From: Strigamia acuminata
Taxonomy: Eukaryota > Arthropoda > Chilopoda > Geophilomorpha > Linotaeniidae
Length of the DNA stretch: 64,000 bases
Assembly (NCBI GenBank): GCA_949358305.1
Contig: CASHSZ010000002.1
Span: forward strand, 186,001-250,000
Reading direction: 5' to 3'
Below the pieces are notes generated by a model. The model was not told the origin of the DNA. It saw only the letters and a list, made by a program, of their open reading frames with translations, and did no database searches. The translations under genes were made by a program, and so were the position numbers. Positions 57,101 to 64,000 of this stretch are shown piece after piece. Positions within the stretch are counted from its first letter, which is position 1. Every line of letters begins with the position of its first letter.

Positions 57101-58878
57101 TGATCTCATCACAGTTGACTTTGCACAAACACCACAAGACCAATGTTTCTGAATGTTCAGAAATAGTGTTTAAACCTTAGTAGAAGCCTTCAATGCAAGT
57201 TTTAGCAACATCCAAGTAATAAATTTTGAAAAACAAATTTTTGAGCTTATTTTACATCGCAGTTGACTTAGCACAAACACCACAACACCAATGTCTCTAA
57301 ATGTTCAGAAATAGTGTTTAAACCTTAGTAGAAGCCTTCAATGCAAGTTTTAGCAACATTCAAGCAATGATTTGGGAGAATAGACTTTTGATCTCATCAC
57401 AGTTGACTTTGCACAAACACCACAAGACCAATGTTTCTGAATGTTCAGAAATAGTGTTTAAACCTTAGTAAAAGCCTTCAATGCAAGTTTTAGCAACATC
57501 CAAGCAATGATTTGGGAGAATAGACTTTTGATCTCATCACAGTTGACTTTGCACAAACACCACAAGACCAATGTTTCTGAATGTTCAGAAATAGTGTTTA
57601 AACTTTAGTAGAAGCCTTCAATGTAAGTTTTAGCAACATCCAAGCAATGATTTGGGAGAATAGACTTTTGATCTCATCACAGTTCACTTAGCACAAACAC
57701 CACAAGACAAATTTCTCTGAAAGTTCAGAAATAGTATTTAAACCTTAGTAGAAGCCTTCGATGTAAGTTTTAGCAACATCCAAGCAATGATTTGGGAGAA
57801 TAGACTTTTGATCTTATCACAGTTGACTTTGCACAAACACCACAAGACCAATGTCTCTGAATGTTTAGAAATAGTGTTTAAACCTTAGTAGAAGACTTTA
57901 ATGCAAGTTTTAGCAACATCCAAGCAATGATTTGGGAGAATAAACTTTTGATCTCATCACAGTTGACTTTGCACAAACACCACAAGACCAATGTCTCTGA
58001 ATGTTCAGAAATAGTGTTTAAACCTTAGTAGAAGCCTTCAATGCAAGTTTTAGCAACATCCAAGCAATGATTTGGGAGAATAGACTTTTGATCTCATCAC
58101 AGTTGACTTTGCACAAACACCACAAGACCAATGTTTCTGAATGTTCAGAAATAGTGTTTAAACCTTAGTAGAAGCCTTCAATGCAAGTTTTAGCAACATC
58201 CAAGCAATAAATTTTTAAAAAAAATTTTTGAGCTCATTTCACATCGCAGTTGACTTAGCACAAACACCACAAGACCAATGTCTCTAAATGTTCAGAAATA
58301 GTGTTTAAACCTTAGTAGAAGCCTTCAATGCAAGTTTTAGCAACATTCAAGCAATGATTTGGGAGAATAGACTTTTGATCTCATCACAGTTCACTTAGCA
58401 CAAACACCACAAGACAAATTTCTCTGAAAGTTCAGAAATAGTGTTTAAACCTTAGTAGAAGCCTTCGATGTAAGTTTTAGCAACATCCAAGCAATGATTT
58501 GGGAGAATAGACTTTTGATCTTATCACAGTTGACTTTGCACAAACACCACAAGACCAATGTCTCTAAATGTTCAGAAATAGTGTTTAAACCTTAGTAGAA
58601 GCCTTCAATGCAAGTTTTAGCAACATTCAAGCAATGATTTGGGAGAATAGACTTTTGATCTCATCACAGTTGACTTTGCACAAACACCACAAGACCAATG
58701 TTTCTGAATGTTCAGAAATAGTGTTTAAACCTTAGTAAAAGCCTTCAATGCAAGTTTTAGCAACATCCAAGCAATGATTTGGGAGAATAGACTTTTGATC
58801 TCATCACAGTTGACTTTGCACAAACACCACAAGACCAATGTTTCTGAATGTTCAGAAATAGTGTTTAAACTTTAGTAG
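39111..58878. repeat. satellite array, about 141 monomers of 140 bp (with 148-bp variants)
   Basis: Head-to-tail AT-rich monomers have a 140-bp period, measured from the TTGCACAAAC words at 39541 and 39681 and onwards. A recurring variant of 148 bp carries AAGTAATAAATTTTG plus an altered joint (ACATCGCAGTTGAC). It occurs about 13 times, including near 39349, 41313, 44121, 46100, 48765, 50744, 53699 and 57214. Monomers fall into a few types distinguished by the 22 bases after CACAAG, and the types recur in similar order, which is higher-order repeat structure. There is no open frame. Left neighbour: C0 LTR. Right neighbour: B4 LTR, which begins mid-monomer. The array probably continued on both sides before the insertions. 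Confidence 0.97.
42893..52221. repeat. 4,644-bp higher-order block duplicated in tandem within the satellite
   Basis: Rare variants recur at exactly 4,644 bp: the GTAACATCC variant (44821 and 49465), CACTACAAG (starting 46721 and 51365), AGTAGAAGACTTCAATG (47191 and 51835), and a 148-bp monomer joint (44119 and 48763). 4,644 equals 30 monomers of 140 bp plus 3 of 148 bp. Agreement begins near 42,893 and ends near 47,578 in the first copy. The two copies therefore abut. Confidence 0.85.
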
Positions 58879-59343
58879 TGAAGAGTTGCAATGGCCTGTG
58901 CGCTGTCGAAATAACTCGGAAACATCATTTTGGCTGGGCGGATAAATCGGACACGCGTCCGCCATCTTTTATTACAAAAGTAAGTGTGTAACATAAAACC
59001 TGGTTCGAGGCTAATCGCCCTCGATCTCAAACACAATGAAATTATAGAACAAATCATTGTTTCAATACACTGACTTGTTCTTTACAGAAAGACAAAACTA
59101 ATGAATAAAACAAACAGAACAACATAAACAATAAGTGCTCATTTGAGCAGATGACAGGTTGTGTGTGTTGTCACGTAATAGGAGTCGGTTGCGGTACAAA
59201 ACCAGCATTGGGATTAAAAATCAGAATCAACCGACTGCGATATGGGACATCAACATGGCAACACACTGATTGCATTTATCCACAATATGCAATCTGATAA
59301 ACTACGCGGATGCGAGGACAAACAGGAAAACGTCAACCTAACA
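58879..59343 (-). repeat. 3' LTR of B4 (465 bp)
   Basis: It is the long LTR form. It differs from B1's LTR at several bases, for example GATAAACTACG instead of GATAATCTACG and AAAAATCAGAATC instead of AAAAAACAGAATC. The purine tract is at 59344-59353 (minus strand). Confidence 0.96.
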
Positions 59344-59360
59344 AATCCCCCTTCGTTTAG

Positions 59361-61273
59361 CTATTTGTCAATTACAAAGATGTATTCGCATAGCGCGTTC
59401 AATCTGGATTTAGCTAACCATTTCGTCAGAATATCCGCGACATTTAATTCGCCAGAAACATGCTCGATTAAAAACGTTCCTTTCTCAAACCAATCTCTAA
59501 CGAAATGGAGCTTCACGTCTATATGTTTATTTGCCCTGTTCTCGATCCTATTCTTACAGTATTGGATAGCCGGCTGGCTATCCGCAAAAACACAGGGCGT
59601 ATTTCGCTCGAGACAAAACATTATCTTCGCGTCGTAAAGGCGCTCGAGCCAAATAACTTCTTTCACCCCATCGACCACGGCGAGAAATTCGCTCTCCATG
59701 ATCGACAGGGAGGTCATCGATTGTTTGTGGCAATTCCACGAGATGGGAATGCCACCCATATAGACAATATGTCCCCCAAAGCTTCGTCGTCTGTCTTGAT
59801 CTAGGGCAAACGACGCGTCGGTGTAAACTGTCAAATTCTCGTTTTTACAGTTCGATAAGTTAATCGAATAATTCGACGTGGTGGCCAAATATCGCAGGAC
59901 CTGCAGTAACATATTGACATGGCGCGTCGAATGCGTCTCGTTATACTGGGAAAGCACTATTACTGAAAACAGTATGTCGGGTCTGGTTCGGCTGGCGATG
60001 AACAACAGACTTCCGACCAGAGATCTGTACGGGAATGAGGTGTCGGCTTTTTCCCCGGTTCTTACACCTTGAATCATGGTTCCCGGGGTTACTGGAACCT
60101 TTACTCGATGGCACGAGTCAATCCCGTACGCTTTACAAAGCTTTTCAATATATTTCCGTTGGTGGATTTTAATCATGCCCCCGGACCTATCAAACTCAAT
60201 TCCTAAAAGTAAAGTTACGGGCCCCAGACTCACTACTTCAAACGATTCCCGTAACCACTTCAAAACGCATTGTTCCACATAGTCATCCTTGGAAAACAAC
60301 ACGATATCGTCCACGTAAAAGATGACTATTGCATCGTTGTCTAGGGCATAGACACAGTTTAAACCCAACAACGGTTGAAAGCCCAATTCAAGTAGTCGTA
60401 TGTGGAGGACCTGGTACCACATACGACCGGACTGGTGTAATCCATAAAGTGCTTTTAAAAGCATCCAGCATTTATGCTTATTATGGGCGGTACGATATCC
60501 CTTGGGGATCTCCATGTACTGTACCGTATCGAGGTCCCCGTAAAGGTACGCGGCCTTGATATCTAGGTGTAAATCCCGCCATCCCTTGAGTATCACCAAA
60601 GTGCAAAAGAACACTATCACTAGCACGAAGTTGACGACGGGGGAGAACACCTCCGTAAAGTCAACTCCGGGCTTTTGCTTAAAGCCCTGTGCAACGAGTC
60701 GGGCTCGGTAGCGTTGGATAACACCCGTGTGGTCGCGCTTCATTTTGTATATCCATTTCGATCCCAAGAGAGTCGTACCCTCGTCTAAAGTTGTTTTGTC
60801 AACTTCCTTGTAAACCGTTCTTTCATCGAACACATCAATTTCCTCTCTCATGGCTTTTATCCAATCAGGACGCTTGACGTGGTACATGGCTTCTTCGTAG
60901 GTTTCCGGCTCGACGGCACAGAAACCTGCAAACCCTAACGGTTCACCGTCCCCCTCTAATGTCTTAAAGTCAAATAAGGTCGCATCATATGCGTACCCTT
61001 CTTCATCGCACCACCGTGCGATATCAACTCGACTTCTTATCTTATCCTTTAAGGGCGTGATGTAAACAACATCTATTTGTCCCGCCGTCGCTCCGTCTTT
61101 GCGGACGGATGCGCGTCGTTCCCATTCCGCCATGTTTAACGGCAGTAGTTCCGGATGTAACATCACGTTCCCTTGCTTTTTCCTTGATCGTGATCCACGC
61201 CGTGTTTGAATCCCAGGAGGAATTTCAGGTTCCCCATCATTGTCAGGATAGATGTTGAAGTAATTCCCATCAT
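59361..61273 (-). pseudogene. B4 Pol, left arm: linker, RT and RNase H
   Basis: The coding sequence from the acidic linker (IYPDN region) through RT, with LDIKAAY and YVDD intact, and RNase H to the stop at 59363-59361 is open. It has no start of its own. The upstream side is broken at 61273 by the inversion junction, so integrase, protease and Gag are missing from this arm. Confidence 0.93.
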
Positions 61274-63730
61274 GTCAAGTGCATTGGCTCATTGACTTAT
61301 GTCCACATCCCATCTCAGACTCGGGGTGGGAAATTACAAGACAGGGCATGGGCTGGGGCATTAATTGGATATGCCGCTTCTACACGCGGCTACAGAATTT
61401 GGGATCCAAATAAAAATCAGGTGTTTTTGTCTAAACACGTCAAAATTTTTGAAAACAATTTCTGGTTTGAATTGGGGACGGTTACGTCGCCTGAATTGGA
61501 GAATGACTTTGATACTTCGAGTTCGGACTCGTTCAATGGGTCATTTTCTGACGACGACAGTGTTGTCGGTGACCCAATTCCGGCGGAAATCCCGGAACCC
61601 CCTCCTGCGATACAGGAGGTTCCACAACCTGCTCCGCAGCAGAAAGTGAAACCCGCATTGCCCACGACCCCAAAGCCTACTCTGAGACCTGAATTGAGGC
61701 CAGTCGCTAAACAGGCAGCTCAGCAACCCCCACTCATGCCCGTTGAGGGGAACCCCATTCTTGGGGACGGGGATACAGGGGATGAGCCTGTTGAAGAAAT
61801 TGGTGGGGCGAAGGGGGATGATGGGAATTACTTCAACATCTATCCTGACAATGATGGGGAACCTGAAATTCCTCCTGGGATTCAAACACGGCGTGGATCA
61901 CGATCAAGGAAAAAGCAAGGGAACGTGATGTTACATCCGGAACTACTGCCGTTAAACATGGCGGAATGGGAACGACGCGCATCCGTCCGCAAAGACGGAG
62001 CGACGGCGGGACAAATAGATGTTGTTTACATCACGCCCTTAAAGGATAAGATAAGAAGTCGAGTTGATATCGCACGGTGGTGCGATGAAGAAGGGTACGC
62101 ATATGATGCGACCTTATTTGACTTTAAGACATTAGAGGGGGACGGTGAACCGTTAGGGTTTGCAGGTTTCTGTGCCGTCGAGCCGGAAACCTACGAAGAA
62201 GCCATGTACCACGTCAAGCGTCCTGATTGGATAAAAGCCATGAGAGAGGAAATTGATGTGTTCGATGAAAGAACGGTTTACAAGGAAGTTGACAAAACAA
62301 CTTTAGACGAGGGTACGACTCTCTTGGGATCGAAATGGATATACAAAATGAAGCGCGACCACACGGGTGTTATCCAACGCTACCGAGCCCGACTCGTCGC
62401 ACAGGGCTTTAAGCAAAAGCCCGGAGTTGACTTTACGGAGGTGTTCTCCCCCGTCGTCAACTTCGTGCTAGTGATAGTGTTCTTTTGCACTTTGGTGATA
62501 CTCAAGGGATGGCGGGATTTACACCTAGATATCAAGGCCGCGTACCTTTACGGGGACCTCGATACGGTACAGTACATGGAGATCCCCAAGGGATATCGTA
62601 CCGCCCATAATAAGCATAAATGCTGGATGCTTTTAAAAGCACTTTATGGATTACACCAGTCCGGTCGTATGTGGTACCAGGTCCTCCACATACGACTACT
62701 TGAATTGGGCTTTCAACCGTTGTTGGGTTTAAACTGTGTCTATGCCCTAGACAACGATGCAATAGTCATCTTTTACGTGGACGATATCGTGTTGTTTTCC
62801 AAGGATGACTATGTGGAACAATGCGTTTTGAAGTGGTTACGGGAATCGTTTGAAGTAGTGAGTCTGGGGCCCGTAACTTTACTTTTAGGAATTGAGTTTG
62901 ATAGGTCCGGGGGCATGATTAAAATCCACCAACGGAAATATATTGAAAAGCTTTGTAAAGCGTACGGGATTGACTCGTGCCATCGAGTAAAGGTTCCAGT
63001 AACCCCGGGAACCATGATTCAAGGTGTAAGAACCGGGGAAAAAGCCGACACCTCATTCCCGTACAGATCTCTGGTCGGAAGTCTGTTGTTCATCGCCAGC
63101 CGAACCAGACCCGACATACTGTTTTCAGTAATAGTGCTTTCCCAGTATAACGAGACGCATTCGACGCGCCATGTCAATATGTTACTGCAGGTCCTGCGAT
63201 ATTTGGCCACCACGTCGAATTATTCGATTAACTTATCGAACTGTAAAAACGAGAATTTGACAGTTTACACCGACGCGTCGTTTGCCCTAGATCAAGACAG
63301 ACGACGAAGCTTTGGGGGACATATTGTCTATATGGGTGGCATTCCCATCTCGTGGAATTGCCACAAACAATCGATGACCTCCCTGTCGATCATGGAGAGC
63401 GAATTTCTCGCCGTGGTCGATGGGGTGAAAGAAGTTATTTGGCTCGAGCGCCTTTACGACGCGAAGATAATGTTTTGTCTCGAGCGAAATACGCCCTGTG
63501 TTTTTGCGGATAGCCAGCCGGCTATCCAATACTGTAAGAATAGGATCGAGAACAGGGCAAATAAACATATAGACGTGAAGCTCCATTTCGTTAGAGATTG
63601 GTTTGAGAAAGGAACGTTTTTAATCGAGCATGTTTCTGGCGAATTAAATGTCGCGGATATTCTGACGAAATGGTTAGCTAAATCCAGATTGAACGCGCTA
63701 TGCGAATACATCTTTGTAATTGACAAATAG
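61271..63730 (+). pseudogene. B4 Pol, right arm plus spacer: end of integrase to RNase H, inverted
   Basis: An open plus-strand frame of about 820 codons begins at the inversion junction within the C-terminal part of integrase (HVKCIGSLTYVHIPSQ). It runs through the acidic proline-rich linker, RT (LDIKAAY, YVDD) and RNase H to the TAG at 63728-63730. There is no natural start codon. The part from 61818 duplicates the left arm; 61274-61817 is present only once in B4. Confidence 0.93.
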
Positions 63731-63747
63731 CTAAACGAAGGGGGATT

Positions 63748-63930
63748 TGTTAGGTTGACGTTTTCCTGTTTGTCCTCGCATCCGCGTAGTTTATCAGATT
63801 GCATATTGTGGATAAATGCAATCAGTGTGTTGCCATGTTGATGTCCCATATCGCAGTCGGTTGATTCTGATTTTTAATCCCAATGCTGGTTTTGTACCGC
63901 AACCGACTCCTATTACGTGACAACACACAC
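63748..63930 (+). repeat. truncated B-type LTR in inverted orientation
   Basis: It starts TGTTAGGTTGACG right after the purine tract AAGGGGGATT (63738-63747) and covers the first 183 bp of the LTR in the element's sense. It breaks off at GACAACACACAC (63930), where sequence from near the protease begins. Confidence 0.93.
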
Positions 63931-64000
63931 GCGTGAGACACGTGGGAAGCCGGCACAGGGGGTTGTTGTTGAAGCCAAATCGCCGCGGAGTAATAAGAGA
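63931..64000 (-). pseudogene. B4 Gag-Pol fragment just upstream of protease
   Basis: These 70 bp correspond to 11950-12019 of B2, encoding part of the Gag-protease linker (IWLQQQPPVPASHVSHA) on the minus strand. The fragment runs off the window, and more of B4 probably lies beyond. Confidence 0.85.

Larger units (their letters stand above)
59161..63930. repeat. large inverted repeat: two 2,113-bp arms, 544-bp spacer
   Basis: Positions 59161-61273 and 61818-63930 are reverse complements. The coordinate sum is 123,091 at both ends, so no net indel occurs across the arm. The arms share private variants not seen in B1 or B2 (for example CTAGGTG near 60564 against CCAGGTG). They differ at a few bases at most, such as 60693, where the left arm reads GCAACG and the right GCGACG. 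They are therefore a recent inverted duplication of one copy. Confidence 0.92.
58879..64000 (-). mobile_element. Ty1/copia element B4, inserted in the satellite and rearranged, incomplete at window end
   Basis: A 465-bp B-type LTR (58879-59343) starts inside a satellite monomer. Minus-strand pol follows to 61273. There the orientation flips: 61271-63930 is B pol and LTR on the plus strand. At 63931 it flips back to minus-strand B sequence from just upstream of the protease (corresponding to 11950-12019 of B2), which runs off the window. The element's gag and 5' LTR are not in view, so the target duplication cannot be checked. Confidence 0.93.

Noticed and set aside
39111-58878. Regular repeat array as a CRISPR array
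   Set aside because: Whole 140-bp units repeat with no unique spacers, and the setting is an animal transposon nest. It is a satellite.
1-64000. Host protein-coding genes
   Set aside because: Every frame over about 300 codons belongs to a retroelement, and no exon-like frames with non-transposon similarity were recognised.

Overview
The window is a block of repetitive heterochromatin from an animal genome, most likely an arthropod or other invertebrate. I infer this from the three LTR-retrotransposon families present (one BEL/Pao family and two Ty1/copia families primed by initiator tRNA-Met) and a long satellite array. The species cannot be fixed from this sequence. I found no host gene, tRNA gene, rRNA gene or bacterial feature. 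Every long reading frame belongs to a retroelement.

Positions 1-39,094 form one nest of insertions. The outermost element is a BEL/Pao copy called C0 (minus strand). Its gag start, leader and LTR begin occupy 1-1383, and its LTR resumes at 37798-39094. Copia element A (plus strand, 1384-37792, 542-bp LTRs, TSD TAAAT) sits inside that LTR. Copia element B1 (minus strand, 7024-36045, 465-bp LTRs, TSD CAACT) sits inside A's reverse transcriptase. Two further elements sit inside B1. One is B2 (7700-14361, 344-bp LTRs, TSD ATTCT), a member of B1's own family. The other is BEL/Pao element C (25111-34439, 1511-bp LTRs), which is full length with an open 1,746-codon gag-pol. Between B2 and the rest of B1 lies an extra 6,112-bp tandem unit (14362-20473). 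Its base variants match B1 on the left and B2 on the right, as expected from unequal crossing-over between the nested copies.

Positions 39,111-58,878 are a satellite array of about 141 head-to-tail monomers of 140 bp, with occasional 148-bp variants. It has higher-order organisation, including a 4,644-bp block repeated in tandem. Positions 58,879-64,000 hold another B-family copy (B4) that interrupts the satellite. B4 is rearranged into a large inverted repeat with two 2,113-bp arms around a 544-bp spacer, and a 3-bp microhomology at the inner junction.

The most promising novelty is a long open frame in the leader of the BEL/Pao family, upstream of gag. It starts inside the LTR, runs across the primer-binding site and ends about 200 bp before gag. 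It is present and aligns in frame in two clearly diverged copies (C, 335 codons; C0, 292 codons), with a conserved start and a shared hydrophobic segment. The first 67 codons of this frame are also fused in frame to the copia B1 gag-pol where element C inserted, giving a 1,614-codon chimeric frame.

Order of events, by inference: satellite; then C0 (and separately B4); then A; then B1; then B2 and C; then the B1/B2 unequal exchange. A's LTRs differ at only 2 of 542 bases, so everything nested inside A is younger than that small divergence allows.
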